From Lachnospiraceae bacterium UBA3802 (GTDB taxonomy: Bacteria; Bacillota; Clostridia; Lachnospirales; Lachnospiraceae), in NCBI GenBank assembly GCA_002369155.1, contig DFEM01000106.1, forward strand, positions 4,146-11,658: a DNA stretch of 7,513 nt, read 5' to 3'. Under the pieces are notes generated by a model. It was given only the letters and a program-made list of their open reading frames with translations, was not told where the DNA came from and did no database searches. Both the position numbers and the translations under genes were made by a program. Within the stretch, counting starts at the first letter, position 1. Each line of letters opens with the position of its first letter. Shown here one piece after another: positions 1 through 6,890 of this stretch.

Positions 1-24
1 CGTCTGCCATTCCGACACGCCGGC
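1..24 (-). tRNA. tRNA-Leu, 5' end only (cut by window edge)
   Basis: Read on the minus strand, 24 to 1 gives the start of a tRNA: a 7-nt acceptor strand GCCGGCG, then U8 and G9, a D-stem strand UCG, a D loop containing GAAUGGCAG, and the first two bases (CG) of the returning strand, which would complete a 3-bp stem with an A just outside the window. The GGAAUGGCAGACG pattern is typical of bacterial tRNA-Leu (a long-variable-arm tRNA), and differs from the usual tRNA-Ser D arm. The anticodon is outside the window, so the isoacceptor is unknown. A strong promoter lies just upstream on the same strand, which supports the call. Identity as tRNA-Leu is inference from the D arm. Confidence 0.8.
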
Positions 25-34
25 GAACAAAAGT

Positions 35-63
35 ATATTATCATAAATAAGAGACATATTCAA
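35..63 (-). promoter_or_regulatory. sigma-A type promoter for the minus-strand tRNA
   Basis: On the minus strand, TTGAAT (plus 58-63) is followed after exactly 17 bp by TAATAT (plus 35-40). TGA directly before the -10 box gives an extended -10 (TGn). Both hexamers match four of six consensus bases. The -10 ends 10 bp before the tRNA's first base at 24, so transcription would start a few bases ahead of the mature 5' end, as is usual for tRNA genes. Confidence 0.65.
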
Positions 64-78
64 GGATTTTTATATAGT
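51..78 (+). promoter_or_regulatory. tentative plus-strand promoter for the zinc-finger gene / polA operon
   Basis: TATAGT (73-78) matches five of six -10 bases, and GAGACA (51-56), 16 bp upstream, matches four of six -35 bases. It would start transcription near 85, giving a leader of about 45 nt before the ATG at 130. It interleaves with the divergent tRNA promoter, so the two could compete for polymerase. TAAAAT at 98-103 is another possible -10 but has only a poor -35. This is a weak call made because a promoter is expected between divergent genes. Confidence 0.3.
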
Positions 79-129
79 AAAAAAATGCTTTTTGTTGTAA
101 AATTATAGGGTATGGACTAAGGAGAGAAC

Positions 130-453
130 ATGAATTGTTATGAGTGTAAAAAAAGAATTAAAGACTTTCTTAATGATTCATTAAATTCCAAGACTTGCAT
201 CGAATTTATAGATCATGTCAGATCGTGTAAGGATTGCATGGAGGAATTGTCTATTGAGTTTTTGGTTAATGAAGGTTTAAAGCGCCTTGATACAGCCACA
301 TCTTTCGATCTTGAAAGAGAACTTAACGATAAGATCAATCAATCCTATCAAAAAGCCAGATTTTACAAGAATTTTGCTTTTATATGCAGCATCGTGGTAT
401 TTCTGGCAGCCTTCCTTTTAGGACTCTTTTTATCCACATTATTCTCATATTAA
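130..453 (+). CDS. membrane-anchored zinc-finger (anti-sigma-like, zf-HC2) protein
   Basis: This 107-residue protein has an N-terminal putative zinc finger: Cys3 and Cys6, then His29-x3-Cys33-x2-Cys36, the H-x3-C-x2-C signature of the zf-HC2/ZAS anti-sigma fold. Residues 40-77 are polar and probably helical. One hydrophobic segment at about 82-104 should anchor the C-terminus, leaving the finger in the cytoplasm and almost nothing outside. The start is supported by AAGGAG (119-124), 5 nt before the ATG. In known families such proteins bind and hold ECF sigma factors, usually encoded next door. Here no sigma factor gene is adjacent: a tRNA lies on one side and polA 12 bp away on the other. The partner is therefore unknown, and it could be a zinc-binding membrane adaptor rather than an anti-sigma factor. 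The domain call is good; the function is inference. Confidence 0.75.
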   Translation: MNCYECKKRIKDFLNDSLNSKTCIEFIDHVRSCKDCMEELSIEFLVNEGLKRLDTATSFDLERELNDKINQSYQKARFYKNFAFICSIVVFLAAFLLGLFLSTLFSY

Positions 454-465
454 TCGGGTTCATTT

Positions 466-3054
466 ATGGAAAAATTACTTCTTGTAGACGGCAACAGTAT
501 AATGAACAGGGCTTTTTACGGAGTTCCTGACCTTACCAACGTAAACGGATTGCATACCAATGCCGTTTACGGTTTTTTGAATATTCTTTTCAGATTTCTG
601 GATGAAGAAAAGCCCGATTATCTTGCAATAGCATTTGATCTTCACGCACCCACGTTCAGGCATAAACTCTACGACGCTTACAAAGGAACCAGAAAAGGAA
701 TGCCCGATGAATTAAGAGAACAGGTGCCTTATATAAAGAATCTCGTAAAAGAGATGAATATAAAAACTCTTGAACTTGAAGGCTTTGAAGCGGACGATCT
801 TTTGGGAACCATGGCCAAGAAAGCTCAAAAAGAAGGTATTGAAGTATCGCTTTTATCCGGCGACAGGGATTTGCTTCAGATTGCTGATGAGCACATCAAA
901 ATAAGAATTCCAAAAACCATTAAAGGGCAGACAACAGTAGAGGATTATTATCCTTCGGACGTTTATGACAAATATAATGTTACTCCCATTGAATTTATCC
1001 ATATGAAAGCTCTTATGGGCGATTCATCAGATAATATTCCCGGAGTTCCTAAAATCGGCGAAAAAACAGCTGCCGAACTTATAGTAAAATACCATTCGAT
1101 TGATAAGATTTACGAATCGCTTGAAGAGATTTCAAAGAATTCAATAAGAACATCTTTGGCGGAAAATAAGGATCTTGCGTATCTTTGCCTTAAGCTTGCG
1201 ACTATTGAAATCAATGCGCCCGTGGAATTTGACAGGGATGAACTAAAAAATGTCATTACATATTCCGAAGGCGGATACAATATTTTAAAAGAATTGGGCC
1301 TTAAAACCTACATTAAAAAATTTGAAGACAACATGAGCGTGGAAGCCAAATCCGTTGAATTCGAAGAGGTTTCTGTAGTTGTAACAGATAACATAGAATC
1401 TTTGATTGATTTACTTAAGAAAGAAGATATAAAGGACGTTGCTTTTCAAAAAGGAATGTTTGGCTCCATGGCGGCTTTTTCGGATAAATATTTCTTTATT
1501 CCGGCAACGCTTGATGTTTATCCTTTAATCAAATATATACTTTTTGAATCAAATATTACTTTGGTTTCTCATAAAGCATCGGATTTATATGATATTTTAA
1601 ACGAAGAGGATTTAAATGCTTCAAGCGAAAAGATTACGGGCAATATATTTGCTCTTGATATCGCCGCTTATATTATAAATCCTTTGAACAATTCATATAC
1701 GATTGACGGTTTGCTTTCGGATTATCTCGGACTTTCCGTCGCCGCCCAACCTTCGTCGGAAAAAGACATGGTAAAGGTTTTATTCGGATTCCTGAATTTA
1801 AAAAAGGAACTTGATGAAAGACTGGTTCAATCCGATCAAAAAGAATTGTTTAAAAAGATAGAAATGCCTTTGACTCTCGTCCTTTACGAGATGGAAAAGT
1901 CAGGAATCAGGGTAGATAAAGCAGGTCTTAAAAAATACGGCGACGAATTGAATGTCTCAATCGCTTCTTTGGAGAAAAAGATTTACGAACAGGCCGGAGA
2001 AGAATTCAATATTTTATCTCCGAAACAGCTTGGCGTTATTCTTTTCGAAAAGATGAATATGCCTTATTCAAAGAAAACAAAGACAGGTTATTCCACATCG
2101 GCGGATGTTCTCGAAAAGCTTTCGGCTGAATATCCCTTTGTATCCGATATTCTTGAATACAGAGCGTTAACAAAACTCAATTCCACATATGCGCAGGGGC
2201 TTTCCGATGCAATATCTGATGACGGAAGAATACATTCACATTTCCTTCAGACCGTAACTGCTACGGGAAGAATATCCTCAGCCGAGCCTAACTTACAGAA
2301 TATTCCGATAAGAACTCAGCTTGGAAGAGAACTTCGAAAGGTTTTCATTCCCGATAATGACAGTATTTTTGCTGATGCGGATTATTCACAGATTGAATTA
2401 AGAATTCTTGCACACCTTGCAGATGATGATGTTTTAATCGATGCTTTTAATTCGGGCAAAGACATACACTCGCTTACTGCTTCGAAGGTATTTAATGTTC
2501 CTATCGATCAGGTAACATCGGCGCAAAGAAGAGCGGCGAAAGTCGTTAACTTCGGTATAATTTACGGAATGTCTTCATTTTCTCTCGGACAGGATCTTGA
2601 AATATCCAGAAAAGAAGCTGAGAAATACATTAAAGAATATTTCGAAGGATATCCGAAGATTAAAGCATACCTTGACGGCTGTGTGGAAAGCGCTTCAAAG
2701 AACGGTTATTCCTTAACTTCGTTTTTAAGAAGAAGACCTATTCCGGAACTTAAGGCGTCACAGTTCATGCAAAGAGAATTCGGCAAAAGAGTTGCCATGA
2801 ATGCACCGATTCAGGGTACTGCAGCCGATATCATGAAGATATCGATGATAAATGTCAGGGATTCGCTTGTAAAGAATAATCTTAAATCAAGAATTCTCAT
2901 TCAGGTTCATGACGAACTATTACTTGAAGTAAAAAAAGATGAAAAAGAGGCAGCATGTAGGATTCTTAAAGAAGAGATGGAAAATGCATGCAGATTATCC
3001 GTTCCGCTTACAGTCGAATTGAATGTCGGAGATAATTGGTATGAGACCAAATAA
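466..3054 (+). CDS. polA: DNA polymerase I
   Basis: This 862-residue family A polymerase fills repair gaps and removes Okazaki primers. The 5'-nuclease domain (about 1-290) keeps its metal-binding acids: Asp8 in LVDGN, Glu108/Asp110/Asp111 in GFEADD, Asp133/Asp135 in SGDRD, and Asp186/Asp189 in GDSSDNIPG. The middle domain (about 300-450) matches the 3'-5' exonuclease fold only weakly: the expected DxE motif is replaced by residues around DVAFQKG, so proofreading is probably lost, as in Bacillus-type Pol I. The polymerase domain is intact: motif A with Asp639 in DYSQIELR, motif B with Arg688, Lys692, Phe696 and Tyr700, and motif C with His815-Asp816-Glu817. Phe696 is the residue that normally favours dNTPs over ddNTPs. 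The ATG is set by the conserved N-terminus; no clear Shine-Dalgarno precedes it in the 12-bp gap, so translation may depend on the upstream gene. Confidence 0.98.
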   Translation: MEKLLLVDGNSIMNRAFYGVPDLTNVNGLHTNAVYGFLNILFRFLDEEKPDYLAIAFDLHAPTFRHKLYDAYKGTRKGMPDELREQVPYIKNLVKEMNIKTLELEGFEADDLLGTMAKKAQKEGIEVSLLSGDRDLLQIADEHIKIRIPKTIKGQTTVEDYYPSDVYDKYNVTPIEFIHMKALMGDSSDNIPGVPKIGEKTAAELIVKYHSIDKIYESLEEISKNSIRTSLAENKDLAYLCLKLATIEINAPVEFDRDELKNVITYSEGGYNILKELGLKTYIKKFEDNMSVEAKSVEFEEVSVVVTDNIESLIDLLKKEDIKDVAFQKGMFGSMAAFSDKYFFIPATLDVYPLIKYILFESNITLVSHKASDLYDILNEEDLNASSEKITGNIFALDIAAYIINPLNNSYTIDGLLSDYLGLSVAAQPSSEKDMVKVLFGFLNLKKELDERLVQSDQKELFKKIEMPLTLVLYEMEKSGIRVDKAGLKKYGDELNVSIASLEKKIYEQAGEEFNILSPKQLGVILFEKMNMPYSKKTKTGYSTSADVLEKLSAEYPFVSDILEYRALTKLNSTYAQGLSDAISDDGRIHSHFLQTVTATGRISSAEPNLQNIPIRTQLGRELRKVFIPDNDSIFADADYSQIELRILAHLADDDVLIDAFNSGKDIHSLTASKVFNVPIDQVTSAQRRAAKVVNFGIIYGMSSFSLGQDLEISRKEAEKYIKEYFEGYPKIKAYLDGCVESASKNGYSLTSFLRRRPIPELKASQFMQREFGKRVAMNAPIQGTAADIMKISMINVRDSLVKNNLKSRILIQVHDELLLEVKKDEKEAACRILKEEMENACRLSVPLTVELNVGDNWYETK
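3028..3031 (+). promoter_or_regulatory. ribosome binding site that fixes the coaE start
   Basis: GGAG lies inside the 3' end of polA, 9 nt before the ATG at 3041. The in-frame ATG at 3023 has no such site upstream and would add six residues before the conserved N-terminus, so 3041 is preferred. Confidence 0.7.
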
Positions 3055-3697
3055 TGTATATGTGATCGGAATAACCGGAGGAATCGGCTCCGGCAAATCA
3101 CTTGTTCTTGATTATCTTAAAGAAAAATACAACTGCCTTTTGATAAAAGCCGATGACATCGGCAATGAAGTCAAACTTAAAGGCAGGGAATGCTACAACG
3201 ATATCGTAAATCTTTTGGGAAAAGACATACTCGGAGAAGACGGTGAAATAATTAAAAGCAGAATGGCCGATAAAATCTTTTCCGATGAGCGATTGATAGA
3301 AGAAGTGAACGCAATCATTCATCCTGTGGTAAAAAAAGTAATATCACAAAAAATTGATGATGATAAAGGCAATCATAAATTTATTGTCGTTGAAGCGGCA
3401 CTCCTTATTGAAGCATCTTATTTTGATTTGTTTGACGAAATCTGGGTAATAGATGCCAAAAAAGAAATCAGAATCAAAAGACTGATGGAATCGAGAGGTT
3501 ATTCACTAAAGAAGTGCGAGGATATAATAGCTTCTCAAAATGATGTTGATTATTATTGTTTACAGAGCGAAAAATATATAAAAGATAATCCAAAGACGGA
3601 TTATAAAGGGATAAAAATTATTCAGAATAACACAAGTATCCGAGATCTGACAGATAAGGCAGATGAGGTTATGGAGGATATCAATGGGCGCATCTGA
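3041..3697 (+). CDS. coaE: dephospho-CoA kinase
   Basis: This 218-residue protein catalyses the last step of coenzyme A synthesis, phosphorylating the 3'-hydroxyl of dephospho-CoA with ATP in the cytosol. The P-loop is Gly13 to Ser20 (GGIGSGKS, Lys19 binding phosphate). Asp38 in KADDIG lines up with the catalytic Asp33 of the E. coli enzyme. The central substrate-binding segment reads EAALLIEAS, where many bacteria have PLL; this EAALLIE form is what I recall from Lachnospiraceae CoaE. A lid-type helix follows with RLMESRGYS and IIASQ. Length is normal for the family (about 200). The gene overlaps the polA stop by 14 bp and is probably translationally coupled; polA-coaE adjacency is common in Firmicutes. 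The C-terminal part after about residue 165 is less conserved, but nothing looks broken. Confidence 0.95.
   Translation: MRPNNVYVIGITGGIGSGKSLVLDYLKEKYNCLLIKADDIGNEVKLKGRECYNDIVNLLGKDILGEDGEIIKSRMADKIFSDERLIEEVNAIIHPVVKKVISQKIDDDKGNHKFIVVEAALLIEASYFDLFDEIWVIDAKKEIRIKRLMESRGYSLKKCEDIIASQNDVDYYCLQSEKYIKDNPKTDYKGIKIIQNNTSIRDLTDKADEVMEDINGRI
3673..3677 (+). promoter_or_regulatory. ribosome binding site that fixes the FtsA-like start
   Basis: GGAGG lies within the last codons of coaE, 6 nt before the ATG at 3684. The in-frame ATG at 3663 is upstream of this site and would add seven residues (MRLWRIS) unlike the family, so 3684 is the preferred start. Confidence 0.75.
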
Positions 3698-5774
3698 AAA
3701 CACAAAAGAAGGTCTGGTTTTCGGCCTTGATATAGGTACGCGTGCGGTAGTCGGTGTAGTCGGCTACAGAGAAAAAGAAAAATTCATAGTAAAAGCGATT
3801 GAGTCAATGGAGCATGATACCCGTTCCATGCTTGACGGTCAGATTCATGATATAGAAAGAGTTGTAGGCACCATTAAAGCGGTTAAGGAAAAACTTGAAA
3901 AGAAGTGCAAGATTACTCTCAAGGATGTCTGTATTGCCGCCGCAGGAAGAGTTTTAAAGACTGAGAATGTGCATGCAGAGATAGTTTACAATGACGAAAC
4001 GCTTATTTTGGATGAGCATATTTTCGACCTTCAGTCAAAAGGCGTGGAAGAAGCATATAAGAAATTCCAAAACGAAAATGATTCTTTGGAAAAGTATTAT
4101 TGTGTCGGTAAGAGTGTCGTTAAATATTACATGAACGACATCTTCATGATGAATCTTTTGAATCATAAGGCTAAGAAAATATCTGTCGACATGATTTGTA
4201 CTTTCCTTCCTTATGATGTTGTTGAAGGTTTAAATACCGCTGTTGAGATGGCGGGCCTTTCCGTATGCAATCTGACCCTCGAGCCCATAGCGGCTATTGA
4301 AGTCGCAATACCCGAGAAATTCAGAATGCTTAATATCGCACTTGTGGACGTCGGTGCAGGTACAAGCGATATTTGTATTACAAAAGACGGCTCTGTTACC
4401 GCATACGGCATGATTCCCGTTGCGGGAGATTCCCTTACGGAGATTATTGCAAATTACTGTCTTGTTGAATTCAACGAAGCCGAGAAAATCAAAAAAGGCA
4501 TTGAAGACAGCGAAGAAGTTGAATATGAAGATATACTCGGAATTAAATCAACCATAACCAGAAAAGAAGTACTCGATATTCTTGATTCACATATAAAAGA
4601 AATGACCAAGATGGTTTCGGATGAAATCATCAGGCTTAACGGCGGCAATAAAGTCGGTGCGATTTTTGTTGTCGGAGGTGGCGGAAGAATCGAAGGTTAT
4701 ACACAGTCGCTTGCAGAGATTCATGACATCCAGGTTAACCGTGTCGCTTTAAGAGGCGAAGAGGTTATGGGTAAGATTGAATTTAAAGACAATTCCGTAA
4801 ACAAAGATTCGCTCATCGTTACACCTCTTGGTATATGCCTTCATTTTTACGAAGAAAACAATTCGTTTATCAATGTATCTTTAAATGATGACAGATTAAA
4901 ACTTTACGATAACGGCAATGTAACCGTTGTAGATGCCGTTATGCAGATAGGTTTAGATAATAACGCTTTATTCCCAAGAAGAGGAGATTCTCTTGATTTT
5001 ACGTTAAACGGCGAATCCAAGAGTATCAAAGGAGAACTCGGCGAACCATGCGTTGTATATCTTAATTCCGAACTTACCAATCTTCATGCCGTACTTCATG
5101 CCAATGATTTTATCAAGCTCATTCCTTCAACCAAGGGAGAAAAGGGCAGTGTGACGCTCGGCAAATTAAATAAAGGCAATACAAAACTCAATATCGTTGT
5201 CAACAGGATGAATGTAACGCTTCCGAATCTTTGTACGGTTAACGGAGAGATAGCCGTTGATTCCTATAAGATTCAGGATGATGATGACGTTGAAGTACTT
5301 GATTATCTGACGGTGGCACAGGTTCTTGAACTTATGGATATCACTTTAACGGATAATCAATATGTTACAGTCAACAATTCACCTGCAGATGCTGATACTA
5401 AAGTATATTCTAGATTTGATGTAGAAATACATGAAAAGGGCGAGATGACTTATGCGGATCTTCCCGAGGATGAAAATGCCAAATCCGAAGATTCGGAAAA
5501 TAAAGAAACAAAAGAATCCGATAAAGAAACAAAAACAAGTGCATCCGATATCTTAAACAAAACCATCAATGTTGTCGTTAACGGTGAAAATATCGTTTTA
5601 AACAACAAAGAGTCGTATGTATATGTTGATGTTTTCGACCATATCGACTTTGACTTGTCAAAGCCTCAGGGTGAAGGCATAGTCACACTTATAAACGGCA
5701 GATCAGCTGATTTCCTTGAAGAATTAAAGGACGGCGATGTCGTTGAAATTTACTGGAAGGAAAAGCAGAAATGA
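3684..5774 (+). CDS. FtsA-like actin-family ATPase with long C-terminal extension
   Basis: This 696-residue protein has an FtsA/PilM-type actin fold in residues 10-395: phosphate-1 motif FGLDIGT (Asp16), an inserted SHS2-like (1C) subdomain at about 80-170, phosphate-2 motif LVDVGAGTSDI (220-230), and adenosine motif VVGGGGRIEGY (329-339). Typical FtsA is about 420 residues and ends in a membrane-binding amphipathic helix. This one instead continues for about 300 residues. Segments at about 413-480, 502-539, 543-582 and 628-692 each show a beta-grasp-like pattern (strands, an N-G or N-S turn, then a GD-x-V/I-x-I type ending, e.g. DGDVVEIYW at 683-691), with a charged D/E/K/S-rich linker at about 585-622. 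It is probably cytoplasmic, since I see no signal peptide or membrane segment. Known FtsA links FtsZ to the membrane; whether this paralogue does so is unknown. There is no ftsZ beside it. It overlaps coaE by 14 bp and the next gene by 4 bp. Confidence 0.85.
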   Translation: MGASENTKEGLVFGLDIGTRAVVGVVGYREKEKFIVKAIESMEHDTRSMLDGQIHDIERVVGTIKAVKEKLEKKCKITLKDVCIAAAGRVLKTENVHAEIVYNDETLILDEHIFDLQSKGVEEAYKKFQNENDSLEKYYCVGKSVVKYYMNDIFMMNLLNHKAKKISVDMICTFLPYDVVEGLNTAVEMAGLSVCNLTLEPIAAIEVAIPEKFRMLNIALVDVGAGTSDICITKDGSVTAYGMIPVAGDSLTEIIANYCLVEFNEAEKIKKGIEDSEEVEYEDILGIKSTITRKEVLDILDSHIKEMTKMVSDEIIRLNGGNKVGAIFVVGGGGRIEGYTQSLAEIHDIQVNRVALRGEEVMGKIEFKDNSVNKDSLIVTPLGICLHFYEENNSFINVSLNDDRLKLYDNGNVTVVDAVMQIGLDNNALFPRRGDSLDFTLNGESKSIKGELGEPCVVYLNSELTNLHAVLHANDFIKLIPSTKGEKGSVTLGKLNKGNTKLNIVVNRMNVTLPNLCTVNGEIAVDSYKIQDDDDVEVLDYLTVAQVLELMDITLTDNQYVTVNNSPADADTKVYSRFDVEIHEKGEMTYADLPEDENAKSEDSENKETKESDKETKTSASDILNKTINVVVNGENIVLNNKESYVYVDVFDHIDFDLSKPQGEGIVTLINGRSADFLEELKDGDVVEIYWKEKQK
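5500..5534 (+). repeat. 14-nt direct repeat in the FtsA-like linker
   Basis: ATAAAGAAACAAAA occurs at 5500-5513 and again at 5521-5534, a period of 21 nt (seven codons), so both copies are in the same frame and encode KETK. It lies in the low-complexity linker between the last two beta-grasp-like segments. It fits in-frame expansion of a flexible linker, or simply biased composition. Confidence 0.6.
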
Positions 5775-6568
5775 GAATTACCGCGTTAGCTTCGGGAAGC
5801 AGCGGAAATTGTATATATGTAGGCGACGACAATACGCATATTCTTATCGATGTCGGTATTTCGGCAAAGGCCGTTGAAGAAGGATTAAACGATCTTGATT
5901 TGACACTGAGTGACATCGATGCAATATTGCTTACGCACGAACATTCCGATCATATTAAAGGACTGGGGGTTCTTGAAAGAAAAAAAGAAATACCGATATA
6001 CGCCTCGATGGGTACGATAGAAGGGCTTTATTCGGCAAAGGGACTCGGAAGCTTTAATACGGATTGCATTAAATCTTTAAGGGATCTTTCTCCCTTGCAA
6101 ATAAATGATTTTACTTTTTATCCGCATCCGGTAAGTCACGATGCGAATGAACCTCTTTGTTTTTCTTTTAAGAATTCCGGGAAAAATGCAGCGGTTGTAA
6201 CAGACCTTGGGTGTTTTAACGAAGAATTGATCGAGTCTTTCGGCAAGCTTGATTTTATTTTTGCCGAAGCAAATCATGATATAAGAATGCTTCAGCTTGG
6301 GCCTTATTCTTATCCTTTAAAGCAAAGAATTTTATCCGATAACGGACATTTATCCAACGAAGCAAGCGGAAGATTCATTTCCAAATTGCTAAACGATGAT
6401 ATTAAAGGTATAATGTTAGGGCATTTAAGCGACAAGAACAATCTTCCGGATCTCGCTTATGAAGCGGTAAAGGTGGAAATAACAATGTCCGACACGAAAT
6501 ATGACGGACTCGATTTTCCGATATATGTCGCAAAAAGAAACGAATTATCAAAGGTCGTAGACCTTTAA
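5771..6568 (+). CDS. YycJ/WalJ-type metallo-beta-lactamase-fold hydrolase
   Basis: This 265-residue protein is full length for the family. The N-terminus has the family's ALASGSSGN motif (5-13) and the first-strand Asp27. Metal-binding residues are His56, His58, Asp60 and His61 (THEHSDH), then His123 in HPVSHD, Asp145 in VTDLG, and His218 in LGHLS. NGHLSN at 191-196 is also typical of the YycJ branch. The fold binds two metals, usually zinc, and hydrolyses phosphodiester or similar bonds. In many Firmicutes the gene sits in the walRK operon, and YycJ has been linked to division timing and, in Bacillus anthracis, to mutation avoidance as a possible mismatch-repair exonuclease. Here it is next to polA instead. 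The start overlaps the previous stop as ATGA, with AAGGA 9 nt upstream. The substrate is not established. Confidence 0.9.
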   Translation: MRITALASGSSGNCIYVGDDNTHILIDVGISAKAVEEGLNDLDLTLSDIDAILLTHEHSDHIKGLGVLERKKEIPIYASMGTIEGLYSAKGLGSFNTDCIKSLRDLSPLQINDFTFYPHPVSHDANEPLCFSFKNSGKNAAVVTDLGCFNEELIESFGKLDFIFAEANHDIRMLQLGPYSYPLKQRILSDNGHLSNEASGRFISKLLNDDIKGIMLGHLSDKNNLPDLAYEAVKVEITMSDTKYDGLDFPIYVAKRNELSKVVDL

Positions 6569-6590
6569 ATATATACTAAGGAGCAAAACA

Positions 6591-6863
6591 ATGAAGAAAA
6601 CGATCATTACCGTTGTAGGAAAAGACGGAGTAGGAATCATAGCCAAAATCTGTACTTATCTTGCAAATAACCATATCAATATCGAGGATATTTCACAAAC
6701 CATCACCGGCGGATTTTTCAACATGATGATGATTACCGATATGAATGCTGCTTCCAAGCCCATCGGAGATATCTCTGATGAACTTGCACAGATCGGCGAG
6801 GAAATCGGCGTTGTTATCAAATGCCAGAGAGAAGAAATTTTTGATTCAATGCACAGAATTTAA
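6591..6863 (+). CDS. stand-alone ACT-domain protein (UPF0237 type)
   Basis: This 90-residue protein is a single ACT domain (beta-alpha-beta-beta-alpha-beta). The N-terminal strand ITVVGKDGVGI holds the glycine-rich turn (Gly10, Gly13, Gly15) that in ACT domains helps bind a small ligand, often an amino acid. INIEDISQTITGGFFNMMM (positions 34-52) is typical of the UPF0237 group. There is no attached enzyme, so it is likely a dimeric sensor or regulatory partner. The start is set by TAAGGAG at 6577-6583, 7 nt upstream. It is followed 27 bp later by a PFL-family gene; this pairing recurs in Firmicutes and suggests the ACT protein senses a ligand for its neighbour. The ligand is unknown, and it could be called GcvR-like, though no glycine cleavage genes are present here. 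Confidence 0.9.
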   Translation: MKKTIITVVGKDGVGIIAKICTYLANNHINIEDISQTITGGFFNMMMITDMNAASKPIGDISDELAQIGEEIGVVIKCQREEIFDSMHRI

Positions 6864-6890
6864 TTCGGACTTTAAGGAGATTAATTTATT

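Noticed and set aside
1..108. Open plus-strand frame from the window edge to a TAG at 106-108, as a possible C-terminus of an upstream gene
   Set aside because: It reads straight through the tRNA 5' end and its promoter, and the predicted peptide resembles nothing known. The tRNA explains 1-24 better.
3023..3040. Upstream ATG for coaE
   Set aside because: There is no ribosome site before it, and the extra six residues precede the normal N-terminus. The ATG at 3041 has GGAG at good spacing.
3663..3683. Upstream ATG for the FtsA-like gene
   Set aside because: The GGAGG lies downstream of it and is correctly spaced for 3684. The extra residues (MRLWRIS) look like out-of-frame coaE.
5484..5497. 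Inverted repeat TCCGAA-GA-TTCGGA as an operator or stem-loop
   Set aside because: It lies inside the low-complexity linker of the FtsA-like gene, where repeated Ser-Glu/Asp codons make it by chance. There is no promoter nearby.
5689..5916. Minus-strand open frames opposite the main genes, including this 75-codon one and others at 475-663, 3098-3322, 4211-4411, 6077-6277 and 7238-7486
   Set aside because: They lie antisense to clearly conserved genes, and their translations have no recognisable motif. They are shadows of the plus-strand coding pattern.
6550..6566. Intrinsic terminator between the hydrolase and ACT genes
   Set aside because: The stem is only 7 bp with a 3-nt loop and is followed by AAATATATAC, not a run of T. 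It is noted as a hairpin, not a terminator.
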